DNA of 64,000 nt from Muricea muricata. Lineage: Eukaryota > Cnidaria > Anthozoa > Malacalcyonacea > Plexauridae. Position 1 is the stretch's first letter. Each line of letters starts with the position of its first letter. The notes beneath the pieces are model-generated. The model was not told the origin of the DNA and did not search any database. It saw only the letters and a list, made by a program, of their open reading frames with translations. Position numbers and translations under genes: made by a program. This document shows positions 44,390 to 56,530 of the stretch, one piece after another. The stretch lies in assembly GCA_963855995.1 (NCBI GenBank), contig OY979717.1:43901544-43965543 (forward strand), given 5' to 3'.

Positions 44390-46090
44390 GTACGACGACA
44401 TTTGCTTCACCTGTGGATACAAAGGTCACTGGAGCAGTGAGCGACCATGGCAAGTGAACTGTGTCTTTTACAGGTATGCTCTGAACAAAAAGGAGAAATT
44501 AGTTTAATGTCGACAGTTAGTGTGAATGCTACACCAACTGTTAAAGGGCGGTTGAAAGCTCATATTGCGTTTTGGGAGCGCATCAATGCCCCCGAAATAT
44601 TTTAGATACTATCAGACATGGGTATAAGATTCCTTTCTTACACGAGCCAGATCAAATGGTCCAACAAAATAATAACTCGGCCAATCGCCATAAAGACTTT
44701 GTACAGGAGGCTATATGCTAGAGCTTTTATCAGACAATAGAATCACTGAAGTTCATAAGGAACATCTGCACGTTGTAAATCCTCTATCAGTGTGTCAGTG
44801 CAAGCATCTGGCAAGAAAAGACTAATTTTGGACCTCAAGTAAACAAATGTTCAGTAAAGCTGAAATTCAAGTTTGAAAATCATACACACGCTTTGGCTTA
44901 TTTTCATATGCATGGCTTCCTAACAAAGTTTGACCTAAAAAGTGGCTACCATCATGTTGACATATTTCCTGAGCATAGAAAATACTTGGCATTTGCTTGC
45001 AAGTTTGACGGCGGGCGAACACGATACTTCATGTTCAACATTTTGCCATTCGGCTTAGCCACAGCCCCATAATTATATTGTCCCAAAACTGCTTCGACCG
45101 GTACCGTTAGTAAAACTCTGGCGTACCCCAGGGGATTGCATCCCGTTGTGTATTTAGATGACAGTCTTGGAATGGAAGGTTTGCTTGAGGCGGCAAATGT
45201 CCTTCTCATCACACGGGAGGTGATTTGTATGCGGCCGATTTTATAGTAGCGGGAAAAAAGGTGTTTGGCAACCTGTACAGTGTATTGATTTGCTAGGTAT
45301 TACCTGGAATTCCAAAGACGGTTGTATAAAAATCTGCCAGAAACGTATTGAGAAAGCTAAACGATTATAATTAAGCAAACTATTGGAAATTTCAAAGTTA
45401 CAGCTAGAGAATTAGCCTCGAGCTCGGTGGCTAGCTCTATCATTTCTATGGGCGTGATGCTCGGCAATGTGGTGAGAATTATGACACGACATTGCCAAAT
45501 TTCTATTGCTGCAGCCGAAACGTGGGACACCCAACAGCCTTTAGACGATTATTGTTCTCTTGAGTTCCAGTTTTTGAATTTAAATCTCAAAAAATCAAAT
45601 TCAATCAGAAGAATTGTTTCCAGCGGCCCTAAATAGAAAAATAGTTCATTCCGATGCCAGCAGCTTTGCATGTGATGCACTGATCCAAAAAGAGGATCGT
45701 GTTGAGTCATAAGATGTTTACAGCAGAAGAAGTAAATTACAGTTCGACACGTAGAGAACTAATTACTATCTTATATAGTCCTCAAGCTTTTGGCAGTAAA
45801 TTACACAATTGTTCTGTTAAGTGTTATACAGATAGTCAAACTACTGCGACAATCGTAGAGGTCGGAAGCATGAAGACAGTTCTATAACGGATTCGCCTAC
45901 GACATTTTTTCAAATTGTCTTGAGAACAACATTGATCTTCGCATTGAGTGGACTCCAAGAGAATTCAACTGGCAAGCAGGTTTTATTAGCAAAAATCGGG
46001 ACTGCGATGGCTGGCAAGTAACACAAGATTTGTTTCTTGAATTAAACAGTATTTGGGGTCCTTATACAACCGATTGCTTTTCAAATTCTT
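44390..46090 (+). pseudogene. DIRS-type zinc knuckle, reverse transcriptase and RNase H, degraded
   Basis: Across shifting frames one reads CFTCGYKGHWSSE (zinc knuckle), VKGRLKAHIAFWERINAP (RT start typical of DIRS), FLTKFDLKSGYHHVDIFPEH (first catalytic Asp), FNILPFGLATAP, VVYLDDSLG (active site), IVHSDASSFACDALIQK and SSTRRELITI (RNase H), and IEWTPREFNWQAGFIS. At least six stops or shifts interrupt it. Confidence 0.8.
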
Positions 46091-46554
46091 AACAAAGTTC
46101 AGAAGTTTTATTCCAGATATTGGAGCCCCGGGTGTGCGGGTGTTGACGTGTTATATCAGTCGTGGGCCAGTGAAAACTGATGTTTAGCGCCACCTGTACC
46201 CATTGTTCCAAGAGTCCTTCAACATATGAGTTCGCAAATCACCCAAGGAACATTAATTGATCGTTCCCGCTTGGCCATCTTTGGTTTTTAGGCCTTTGCT
46301 GTGGCAACGTTATCACGAAAACATTTCCGAATTTCGATATTATACAAAGGCAAGGATTGTTGCTTGCACGGTCGTAACACGAAGTCTGACATAGGAGCTC
46401 CCACTTGGGATGGTTATATTATTGCTGTTAATTTAAATTTTACATAAATTTTGTGCAAATGTGATAACTACGATTGTTTCTTTTTTCTTTCTAATGTTGG
46501 TGAGAAGTTGTCAATAAAGTGTGATATCCTATGAAGACTGTGTTTTCGGCGACC

Positions 46555-46690
46555 AATGGGTCACAGTAGTAGCCAATGGGCGCAGATATATAGCCAATGG
46601 GCGCAGATATAGCCAATGGCACAGATATAGCCAGTGGGTGCAGATGTATAGCCCATGGGCACATGTACAGCCAATGGGCACACAAACAGA
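46555..46690. repeat. Short tandem repeat, 18-20-bp unit
   Basis: AGCCAATGGGCGCAGATAT repeats about six times with variants. It lies between the RT/RNase H and recombinase parts of DIRS copy 2, so it is either an expansion or part of a small insertion. Confidence 0.8.
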
Positions 46691-46869
46691 AAAAGGGTAT
46701 CATTTTGGCGTGTGACCAAATCAACCTCACGATGGACATTTCTGAGGTCCATATCTTTAGTGTGACCTGAAGTTAATCTACGCTGCGAGAAATTGAGTAT
46801 TTCAAAGCTCACCCAGTAATGTATTACTCGCAAAATTTAATCTCTTTGTTTCAATTTTTTTCAGGCTTT

Positions 46870-47620
46870 ATCTAGATCGCCTTGCTGGCAGTCTACATCG
46901 GACATTTCAGCCCAAAAGTTATTAAATTATGGCAAAGACCTACGCCTGTTTCCAAAAAAATGCACCAATTACGTCGCTAGAATTAATACGGCAGATTATA
47001 AAAGTATTTGCTAAAGAAGGTGCAATGTTAAAAGATTTGCGAACTGCCAGGATGAGCGTCAATGTTTTGCAGGATTGTTTCGTTCAAAAGAACGATATTG
47101 TGTGATATTGCATTACATGATGACCACATTAAGATCCATATTCCGTATAGCAAGACAAACATTATAGCAAAGACAGATAGAGCAAGATATAGCAAGAAGA
47201 AGGTCAAGATGTGTTTATCTCGAGGTCAAACTCTAGTACATGTCCAGGGATTTTACTTGGCAGATGTCTTCAGCATGGAAGTATAACTTTAAATAGCAGT
47301 AAAGAATATCTATTTGGAAGTGTAATCTACTTAAAATCAACTAAGCAATATATTTTGGGAAAAAGATCCGTTCCTATTCAAGGTTTCGGGAACTGTTCAA
47401 GGATTGTTTGAGACAGTTGGGGTACGATCAAACTATGCACTCGCTTCATAGCTTTCGCGCAGGGGGAGCGACTGAAATTGTAAAAAAATTTCCAGATGTA
47501 AAATCAAAAGAACGCTTGTTGAAAATCCATGGTAGATGGAAGTCAGACATTGCAAAAGATATGTACGTACGTGAGGACATGCATGAGAGGCTAGCAATTA
47601 CTAAGGCTTTAAAGCTATAA
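46870..47620 (+). pseudogene. DIRS-type tyrosine recombinase, degraded
   Basis: Successive frames read DDHIKIHIPYSKTN near the start of the catalytic domain and end with LHSFRAGGATEIVKKF (the H-x-x-R catalytic pair) and LKIHGRWKSDIAKDMYVRED, containing the later His/Trp and the nucleophilic Tyr. The last ~70 codons (47408-47620) are open. Stops and shifts upstream inactivate the gene. This domain distinguishes the element from LTR retrotransposons. Confidence 0.85.
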
Positions 47621-47730
47621 CATTGTGTTAAAAAAGTTAAGGGGTGTGAAATCAGTTAAAATAAATTGGTTCTTGTTTGCTTGGTCCTAGCCAAGCCTTT
47701 AATCTGTGTCTACTTTTATGTGTTATGTAG

Positions 47731-49008
47731 GGCAGTAGATTACCCCCTCCCCATCTGGCGCCTTCTGACGCCGCAAGTGGCGTCTGCATGCCTCCCCGCT
47801 CACCTCCTCTTGTGCACAGACTTGTATAACCACTTTGTTACATTTTATTACATTGCTCAACGCTGATTGGTTGATTTATAGCAGTGGAAGTGACGTCACA
47901 GATTGGGCGCCGAACGCTGAGCCCTATCTATTACTGGAATGTACCATAAATCCAAATCCTCTCCCGGTGTGTACTGTAACAGTTGTGTTGCGCTACAGTT
48001 GTGTAGTGTTACAGTTTTGTAGCGCTACAGGTGTGTACTGTAACATCTTTGATAAAGATTAACACAGAGATTAACGTTTGGAATGATTTATTTTTGTAAG
48101 TATTACAGACAGAAGAGCTTTATCTTGTTAGTCTCGTACAAGTTTATGCGATTAGATGAGCACCTGCTCACAATTGCTCATGAGACATGCTCATACGCTC
48201 GTAGGTCCCGATATGGCCCGACAGTCAACCCTCCCACATGATAAAATAATACCAAACTCGGATATGTATATTATATATACATATATATATATATATAATT
48301 TTATTGAGAACAATATGACAAATATTTATGTAGTTAATAATCTTCTTCATCATCACTGTCCTCAGTGAAACTGTAGTCTTTTAAACGTCTTTTAATTAGA
48401 AATTTTCTCTTATTGACAGGTGCTTCCATACCCACTTCTGAATCAAAATGATCATCGCTCACGAGCGCATCCTTTGCTTGTATTATTTTCTTATGCACTG
48501 GATCTTTCTTTAGTTGTTGTATCCATTCGCCAGGAGACGCTGCAAATAGACAATTTCCAATTCCTTTTAGAGCTCAGGCAGAATATTAGAGTAAGCTGTT
48601 TCCTGAGCGGTTTCCTCATCCGGACCACTTTGAGTCAAATTCATCTTCATCTCCTGAAAAGCCGCCTTATGCTTTTGCATCGCTTCTTCTACCATAGGCA
48701 TCCAAGGATCCGCTTGTTCCTCCTCTTCAGTTTCCGAGTCTACTGTCATCGAACTCTGAGACCCGTCAGTTGTAACGCTCGAAGCATCATCTTCTGAGCC
48801 CGTTGTTAGACTTTCTGTTTCTGACATTTCTCTCTGTTCGCTTTTCAGTGGACAATACTCATTTTCGTGTCGACGTAGATTGATACCACGATTAAATGCT
48901 TTCCCGCAAAATTTACAGCTCATTCTGCTAGAACTGACTGTGCAGAAATGCCTTGCCATTGGGCAGGACTGTAATTTTATGAGCATGAGAGCAAGTGCTT
49001 ATGAGCAG
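47731..49008. other. Extra 1.28-kb segment in the DIRS 3' region
   Basis: By comparison with copy 1, this sits between TTATGTAGG and AAGACAGACAG. It holds an antisense zinc-finger ORF, a cluster of TGTACTGTAACA / GCGCTACAG phrases (47965-48050) and repeated TGCTCATGAG-like palindromes near both ends. It could be an insertion, or a native DIRS segment lost from copy 1. Confidence 0.45.
48345..48986 (-). pseudogene. C2H2 zinc-finger, acidic protein of unknown function (one frameshift)
   Basis: The minus-strand frame from 48986 reads one C2H2 finger (CKFCGKAFNRGINLRRHENE, closing Cys nearby) followed by an acidic Ser/Thr/Glu-rich segment (VDSETEEEEQADPWMPMVEE). The frame breaks near 48575, and another frame continues to about 48345 with LFAASPGEWIQQLKKDPVHK and a basic-then-acidic tail (FTEDSDDEED). 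I do not recognise the family. The composition suggests a nuclear protein, perhaps encoded by a mobile or virus-like element. Confidence 0.5.
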
Positions 49009-49221
49009 TTATAAGACAGACAGATTAATAAGAAAATATTTTTTATTCGGACGAATACAGTGAGGGAGAATGAAATTGAAATTATTGCTCACGGAAAGGA
49101 AGTAAGACCAGCAAGCGCAATTTAAATGTCTGTCTAATCTTAAACTACATGTGCATTGAATACTTATCAATAGCACGACAATGAGCTCCATATTACAATA
49201 GAGAAAAGTAAATTTATGGCG

Positions 49222-49735
49222 ATGGCTAAACGGGATGGACGAGAGGTAAGTTTTCCAGATGATTGCTGTTTTCCAGATTTTTAAAACGAGAGCAACTCTT
49301 CAATCAGAAATTTGCAATATTTCTAAATCGAGGTTAGGTTCAGGGTAAGGGTTAGAGTGAGGTTTAGGAACACAGTAAATGTCTGGTTGTTGATTTGTTC
49401 ATAGATTTTAGAAAGAGGAATGGATTGGCAACGCTATTCAATACTATACACGATCTTCGGTTCAGTTATTTTGAATTAGCCGGAAACAAACATTGCACAA
49501 CTCGCTATGGTAATTACGCGCATAAACGAAATTGAGTTCATGAGCATAATTACCATACAAGTTGGGCAATGTTTGCTTCCGGTGCGCTCAACTGAAGATA
49601 AAATATAGATAACAAAACAGTTGCCAATCCATCCCTTTTTCTAATATCTATGATTTGTTCTCGTTTTAAGAACTTAGAAAAACAGCCGCCTTCTTGAAAT
49701 CCTACCTCTCGTCTATCCACTTTGGCTATGACTTT
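49222..49735. repeat. Foldback MITE-like repeat, about 510 bp
   Basis: GGATGGACGAGAGGTAAG pairs with its inverse near 49715-49730. Inner blocks AATGGATTGGCAAC / GTTGCCAATCCATCC and GGTAATTACGCGCATA / GCATAATTACCATAC pair too. Confidence 0.8.
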
Positions 49736-49739
49736 ACAT

Positions 49740-52620
49740 TTATTTGTAAATATTTGCGCTTACATCATGCTTTTTAACTTAGCGACTAAAATGTGTATCA
49801 TTGATGTTTGTAAACAAAATAAAAAATTAAGAATTAAACATACAAGGAACACTTATTTAGCGTCAAATAATTATAGGTACTAAGATATATGGGTGATTGT
49901 TCAATGTGCAAACGAAATGAAAGGGTGCTACTTAATTTTAGCGTTCACTAGATGCGATATTTTGAGTTCATCAGATATTTCTCTACCTTGAGTGTTACTG
50001 ACTGATGGTACAAGCCCAATAATTGCATGATAGATGTTGAAAGATTGAACAATTTAAAGATATTGCACTTTTAGTTTAATTGTCTACGTCAATTGAATTT
50101 ACTGGTCAAAAAATACCACTCAAACAATATCAACAGCTTCCTATGTTAAGTAAAATAAATTAATGTGGGGGGGGGGGCTCTTGATTCACAAGCGTCCATA
50201 CAAGTAAAACACCCGACCTTACTTGCGAGGTTGACGTCAATTGAGTATCTCACCATGTACTCGGAAGCTTCCTAGCTCATTTTAAGAAAGGTTTTCTTAG
50301 GGACGAAGCGCTCCTATTGTTCTAATTAGGCAAAGAAAATTTTAATGACCCAAAAAGTCACACTACTATAGGGCATGCGCTACAAAATTTTAGTTTTCAC
50401 TAGATCAGATATTTGAATTTATCCTCTAAGTGTTATTGACCAATCTACCCAGCACCCAATACTGATAATTCAAGAATATCGCTCAAACAATATCAAAAGC
50501 TCCTTGTTGTTTGGAAATATTTTATGCTACATTATCCTTATACCGCCCACCAACCTATGTTATCTGGCTTTGTATGTGGTTGGTTGTAGCAATAAGAGAC
50601 AATAAACTATAGAAATTGGTTTTCTAAAGAACGAATCACAAACCATGCTGACTTTGGTTTCTAAACTTCAATCACAAGGACTGATCATTTTAAGTTGGTA
50701 TTTACCTTTTTTCGGTTGATCACGTTATAAAAATAGATTTTTTCTATTATATATTACATCATATATTTAAGCTCAAAAATTACCTGCACATGCTTTTATT
50801 GTTTAACTTGATGTATTTTCATTTTTTTAACAGGCGCGTAGTTTTTTTCTTACTGGAAATGGTGAAAATTTGTTCGATGCTCTTACAAAGGTGGCCGTTT
50901 CGAAAAAACAACATCAATGAAATTATTAGTGGGAAATCATAAATTGATCAATATCTTCACTAGGGTAGATATGGGAAATATCTCTGTCAACTATATAAAT
51001 ATGATAAATAACTGCACTGAAATTGGCCAATCACAATCGAGATCTAGATACTTTTTCTTGTATATTATTACAATCGTAATAACAAGTAATCATAGCAGAA
51101 GTGACAATGCGAATCCGGTACTGTGTAAACGGAGTCTAACATATTAAAAAATGATTATTTGTTTAATTTTTCTTCAGTCGATGTCTTTGAGTATTCTTTT
51201 CACTGGTTGTATTACTTTAGAGATATAGCACATTGGCCTTCAAAGAAATAAGATCTCAGACAGCAACTTAAAGGCGAAAGAGTACAAATTATAATCAGAC
51301 TTAACACGTACTGTTGTTGAGTATCTCGAAGAACGGCTTTTACCAGCGACCATTAAATGGGGAAAACCTGCAATCCGTCTCTTCATGTGTGGGATATAAA
51401 CCCCATATTCATTTGTGAAAGTTGTGCACCTAATGACAATTTCAAGTTACAATAAAATCAGTAGTGAGGTCCATTGCATGTGATGTACTCCTAGTTTGAT
51501 AATTATATCTCCACATTCATTTGTATTTAGATGTTTAAAATTTTCTAGCACTTATATTCATATTCTTCATCAGTTGGTAGAAGAGTAGTTTGGTCGTGTA
51601 TTATTTTAGGGAAACATTACAAATTGCCTTTTTTTCGATTCGTGTTCCAGTACTGTTTTTTTCGATTACTAAATAAATGAATTTGAATATATCACTAGAC
51701 GAACAAACAAAAAGTGGGCAGTTTATACGCATGCAATTTACATTAGCACTGAGCTAAAAACAGACATGAGACGTAATGCAGCAAACATAAGAAAAACAAA
51801 ATCACCTATAGTAATACTGCAACACTATTTTTATATCTCGAGTAAATACACACATGTACAATGCAAGAAACTATATCCATGGTTAGGGACGCCAGGACGA
51901 GAAAAATGCAAGGAACACACGTTTTTGAAAAGCACCGACAAACGTTTAACCGTGATAAAATCCTTACCCGGGAGTTTAGAGGGTCTGCTGCATTCTTCTT
52001 GAGTCACATTCTTACCTATATCACATTCTTGACATTGCATCTGTGATCCCATTAGATATTAATATGAGTCAGATTCCCTCAATTTACAGTGCCATACCGG
52101 TTTTTATTATCACAAAGGCACCTTGAAAAGTACTTGAAGGGCATTTTTGCCCCGTTGCTCCCATCAGCGAATTGAAAGGCAAGGGGAGCAGCTGCCCTTT
52201 CTCCCCCAGGTCTGGCGTCCCTGTGTATGGTCATGGAAATGCCATTTGAAACGGTTAATTTAAGCTTTTCGTTGTCGCTTAACAAAGATAAGATAAGACA
52301 AAGCATGCAAGCCATGCAATTAAATCTACACCTTTAACATGATAAATACATATTGCAAAGCTAACCACACCGAAACAACAAAGAAGGGAAGGAAATTGAC
52401 AATTTCAGAAGCTGTACACGTAACATCTATGTACAAAGCTTTTTTAAATATTGGCCTAATCCAATCCATCTGCAGCAACTTTTTTCTTTTTGTACTCTAT
52501 AAATACATATTTTATCAGCCTTGTTTAGCAATAAATGCATTGAAATCGACAAGTTACACTTATTTGGTGTATATGTTTCAGAAAGAACGTGTTAAAGGTG
52601 GACAAAAATCTTATTCCAAA
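49740..52620. other. Gene-poor stretch
   Basis: No convincing exon. GGGACGCCAG near 51890 and its inverse near 52205 may be ends of a decayed element of about 330 bp. A TATAAATA at about 52499 is a possible promoter element for the lysozyme gene. Confidence 0.45.
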
Positions 52621-52621
52621 T

Positions 52622-53960
52622 ATGAAGAATGCAACGTTTCTTTGTGCTATCATTGTTGGTTTGGGGATTCTTGCTCCCTGTACAATCGCAGGTATCAAAA
52701 TTAAGCCTTAAATGCACTAATTTTTGTTTTATATCTTGCAATCTGATCAGCTGCAGCAGCAAACGCCTTGTACGATTTCTTGAACATAGTCCGAAAATGT
52801 TTTTTTAAAAACAAGCCAATAAGCGGAGCTAATTGTCGCACCAAAAGCCAAGCAGCATTTTCACGACATTAAAGATTAAAAATAGAATGAAAATTTCTTG
52901 ACCTTTCAAAGTTTGGACATTACCTTGAAACAAAGAAAAACATGTAGAACCAGAAAAGTCGTAAGAAGTGTGCACATCACACCAAGCATGCACAAAGTGA
53001 GCGAAAAGTACACATTGAACTAAATAATGAAACATACAATTTACTCCAACTCAAAAATAACATTGTTTAGCAATCTTACGCACCTCAGCCATTAACCTAC
53101 AGTTTAAGGATGATATTAATATTAAATATTGTCAAAAACTAAACATTTGCCTACATCGAAAATCATTCGTACCTACGTCGTTGAGTAGAAAAAAGACCAC
53201 AATACGAAACATATGCTTGCTAATATATGCACTTTCATCGAAAAATGTTCTATTTCGTTTAAATTAAGCAATTTCGAGGGCCTGCCTTGAATGCATTTGC
53301 CATGTTGAGTCAGGATGTGATGAGAACATACATTGTGGGGATAATGGTATATCTTGTGGACCCTATCAAATCCAATATGGTTACTGGACTGATGCTGGTA
53401 GTCCAGCAGGAAATTGGCGAGATTGCGTGGGTACTTTTTCATGTGCTGAATACACCATGCAAGGTATATAGAATACAAATGGTACTAAATTTGCGTTTAT
53501 ATGAATCTAGAAGTTAGGATTTATTCGGTTGAGAGAAATATGTTTCTTTAACAAGTTCCTTGCAGGTTTTCATGGTGAAAGTCTAGTTGAAATAAACCTT
53601 AATGGAAACACCACCCAAATTTAGTATCGCAAAGCTTTCGATACGTAAGCTCGGATCTTCATGCTTATTAGCACCATTATTACCACTGATGAAGATCCGA
53701 TATTACGGTTCGAAATTTTTGCGATAATAAATTTACGCGGTGTTAATTAACGTTTCCACAAAATTATATTTTAACATGTTTCTTGTTGACTTTAAACAGC
53801 ATACATGAATCGTTATGCGACATTTCAACGTCTTGGGCGCTTTCCAACTTGCGAAGATTATGCAAGGATTCACAATGGTGGGCCAAATGGATACAAACAA
53901 AGTTGGACCGATGGATACTGGGAAAAAATTGAGAGCAAAGGCTGCAACAGATATAGCTGA
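52622..53960 (+). CDS. i-type (invertebrate) lysozyme, 3 exons, 141 aa
   Basis: Exons 52622-52691, 53269-53463 and 53800-53960 join through GT-AG introns, all phase 1. Exon 1 encodes a signal peptide (MKNATFLCAIIVGLGILAP), so the product is secreted or vacuolar. Exon 2 has CLECICHVESGC (catalytic Glu), then HCGDNGISCGPYQIQYGYW (the second acid and the CGPYQI block), then NWRDCVGTFSCAEY. Exon 3 has FPTCEDYARIHNGGPNGY and SKGCNRYS before the stop. Cys spacing and the CEDYARIHNGGPxG motif are diagnostic. It cleaves bacterial peptidoglycan in digestion or defence. The length is normal and there is no break. Confidence 0.92.
53600..53758. repeat. Foldback MITE in lysozyme intron 2
   Basis: AACACC...AAATTTAGTATCGCAAAG...GGATCTTCAT pairs with its inverse across about 150 bp (ATGAAGATCC...GCGATAATAAATTT...GGTGTT). 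It leaves splice sites intact. Confidence 0.75.
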
Positions 53961-53964
53961 ATGG

Positions 53965-55005
53965 GAGCATAATCATTTCTATCTCAAATGTGCAAACCAT
54001 ACAATGGTTTCATACAATATTAAATAATCGCGTAACTTTCATTTCTGTTTTCTAGTAGTGTACGTAGCTCATCTTAAAGTAATTGCACATTTTTTGAGAA
54101 TTAAAATTCCTTATTATTGCGCGAAATTTTTATTGATATTGTACCACTCAATAGAGGCGTCTATTTTGGCAAATGGCGCAGTTTGCTTGGCTGCTGCAGC
54201 ATTTTCATAATAATTTTCATAATATTTCGATAATACTCAATTTTTACCCTACAAGTGAAGCAATCGAAGACAACTTTAATTAAAACTCAGTAAATTACAT
54301 TGAAACAAAGTCAAAAGATGGGCGGCGAGTGGCGACGAATATCAGTTCTAAAAGAAAATTTATCATGCAGAAAAAAATGAATAGTGCAAAATAGATACAA
54401 AACAGAATAATTATTTTTATAAGGAGGCAAAAATTTGATGTAAACTCATTTACACAAAACGTATCAAAACTTCGCTTCGCTTCTCACAAAATGCACGAAC
54501 AAAACAATTACTAAAAATACAAAGAAGCAGGGATCAACAACAGCTTGAATGTCAATTACAGTGGGCTTTTTTTTAATCTGGAAAATAAGCCGTATAAAAA
54601 CTACAGACAGTTACAATGTTGCGTTTACGGCAGCGGTTTATTGGTTGAGTAGGACTTCTGTCGACATTACATTTTAGGCAGACAGTTCTCTAAGTTCGTG
54701 GATCATCAATCGATGAAATGTTCTGGGAAGGTAATCTACGTTCTGGTTGATCTTGAGAAGAACGAGCGACTGAAAGTAGTTATTCTACAATTGCGTTGAC
54801 GAAAAGAGATTATTTTTATACTCGCACATGCTCTAGGGATTCTTATTGGATTTATGCGCTGTGGTATAGTATTTTTAACATCAGTACCTTAAAAAAGGAC
54901 ATGAGGTCAAGATATGCTCATGCTAATATGAAATTGGAAGACGTTCCGTGAAGTCTCTCTTTGTAGGATATTTCGCAAGTAAATGGTAGATTTAAAAAAC
55001 TTTTT
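53965..55005. other. no convincing feature
   Basis: AT-rich flank of the lysozyme gene. On the minus strand near 54770 a TTACTTTCAG acceptor is followed by about 26 open codons (SSQDQPERRLPSQNISSIDD then a stop), which might be a terminal exon, but nothing links it to a gene. Confidence 0.35.
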
Positions 55006-55011
55006 GTGGCA

Positions 55012-55890
55012 CGCGTAACAGTCCAAGTTCGTCACACGCAATATGCACTCTTAAACGTACAAACTGGTTAGTTTAAACCTAGCGCACACATGTTTCGCAA
55101 TCGTAAGCGCAATTTTGGCAAGATTTGAAAACAGTTTATACTACTTGTCTAGCCTGCACATAATGAATTTTGACAAAATCTGGTAGGTCGCACAGTCTAG
55201 GTGGCCAAATCGCGTTAAAAGCAAAGCGCGAAAGTGTTTGCGCTTATGGTCATTGGACGCAAAATTGCTTTAAGGCTTTTAAATCATTTTCATGTGTGCA
55301 CTACTTGTCAAACGTTGTCAACTCACGGTCTAAACTAATTAGTTTACACGCTTAAAGGGAAATGGCAAAACAATATTTTGAGGTCTATTACCTAATTTTT
55401 ATGTTTGTCTTATTTCGTGAAATATTTTCATTTGAAATTTCAAGTTGTCTGCCATCTTGGATATTTGTGGATATGCACGATACGTCACAACAGGGGTCAC
55501 GCGATCTTTTTTTCTTACCACACAATGATTAATATGCTCTCATAACCGCATGTATGGTAAGTCTTTCGGATTTCAGCACGGAGTACTGAGAAGATTTCAA
55601 ACAATATTTTATTAGTGGTAGGTATTTAGGAGTAACTTCGACTGGCTTATCCCTGTTGTGACGTCACCAAAGCATTGTTAATGAAGTTAAAAATTAATCC
55701 AAGATGGCGGACAGTTCGTTGAATTAAGTGAAAATATCTCTCGAAGTAAAACAGATATAAAAATTCTGTAATAGACTTCTATATATTGTTTTAGAGTCTC
55801 TTTCAAATGAGACAATTAAATTTTTTGTTGCCATTTCCCTTTAAGAGTGCATGTTTTGCGTGACAAGCACGGACGTTTGAAGTCTAAAAC
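55012..55890. repeat. Outer foldback, split by a TTAA MITE
   Basis: TTCGTCACACGCAATATGCA near 55030 matches the inverse of sequence at 55845-55880. An inner pair (AAACTGGTTAGTTTA / inverse of TAAACTAATTAGTTT) also exists. The right arm is separated from the rest by the element at 55356-55840. Confidence 0.6.
55356..55840. mobile_element. MITE with TTAA target sites, 485 bp
   Basis: Ends AGGGAAATGGCAA / TTGCCATTTCCCT, flanked by TTAA (55352-55355 and 55841-55844). Inner blocks CATCTTGGAT / ATCCAAGATGG pair as well. TTAA duplications are used by piggyBac- and Kolobok-type transposases. No ORF. Confidence 0.8.
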
Positions 55891-56156
55891 AGCGCGTAAA
55901 AAAGTTGGCGCGGAACGGTTGCGTTCAAATGGTAATATTATATTAATACAGGAGCATAAAAAGTTAAACAAATTTGAAATCGCTCTTGATCATACGAAAC
56001 AACTTGAACTGTAAAGTTTTTTTTATCTATATACATGTAGCTTGCTTGGTTACTTATGTTATAGCATAAATGTGAAAATTCTAAAATTTAAATGTTTACA
56101 ATTCAGGAAGAGGGGGAGGTATTCTGGAACAAACTAGAAACGGCTTGCTTCTGCAG

Positions 56157-56530
56157 TCAAATCAGATGTTCTGTTCCCCGCAATATTGCAACATTGCCGT
56201 CAATATTGCAATGTTCATGCGGTAATTGCTCCGAGCAAGTTGCTCCGGAAGTTGCAAGTTGCAACGGTGCCAATTTCAAGCAAATTTCTTGATTTAAATA
56301 TTTTCATTGCATATTTTCGGTGATAAAAATACTGCTAAGCAATTAAATATACTGTAAATTTGAGAGATGCCAATATACAAAACCCGTAAGAGTTATTTGC
56401 TTTATGACTTTAATGTTTTAAATATGTAATTGCAACTTCCGGAGCAACTTGCTCGGAGCAATTACCGCATGAACATTGCAATATTGACAGCAATGTTGCA
56501 ATATCGCGGGGAACAGAACATCTGATTTGA
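56157..56530. repeat. Long palindrome with ~110-bp arms
   Basis: TCAAATCAGATGTTCTGTTC at the left is inverted at 56511-56530. The arms run on through CAATATTGCAACATTG, CATGCGGTAATTGCTCCGAG and GTTGCTCCGGAAGTTGCA with few mismatches. The ~170-bp spacer has no coding signal. Confidence 0.88.

Larger units (their letters stand above)
43758..49085 (+). mobile_element. DIRS-type retrotransposon, degraded copy 2
   Basis: After a second 5' end it encodes a zinc knuckle, reverse transcriptase, RNase H and a tyrosine recombinase in that order, the order that defines DIRS-like elements, which integrate with a recombinase instead of an integrase. Many stops and shifts mark it as dead. It contains a mariner-like MITE (43878-44243) and an extra 1.28-kb segment with an antisense zinc-finger ORF (47731-49008). 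Confidence 0.8.

Noticed and set aside
46491-46833. ORFs with Pro-Met-Gly-Tyr repeats
   Set aside because: Produced by the short tandem repeat at 46555-46690, not by a conserved protein.
47900-47925. GGGCGCCGAACG resembling a retroviral primer-binding site
   Set aside because: No LTR end or matching downstream copy is visible around it, so the similarity is probably chance.
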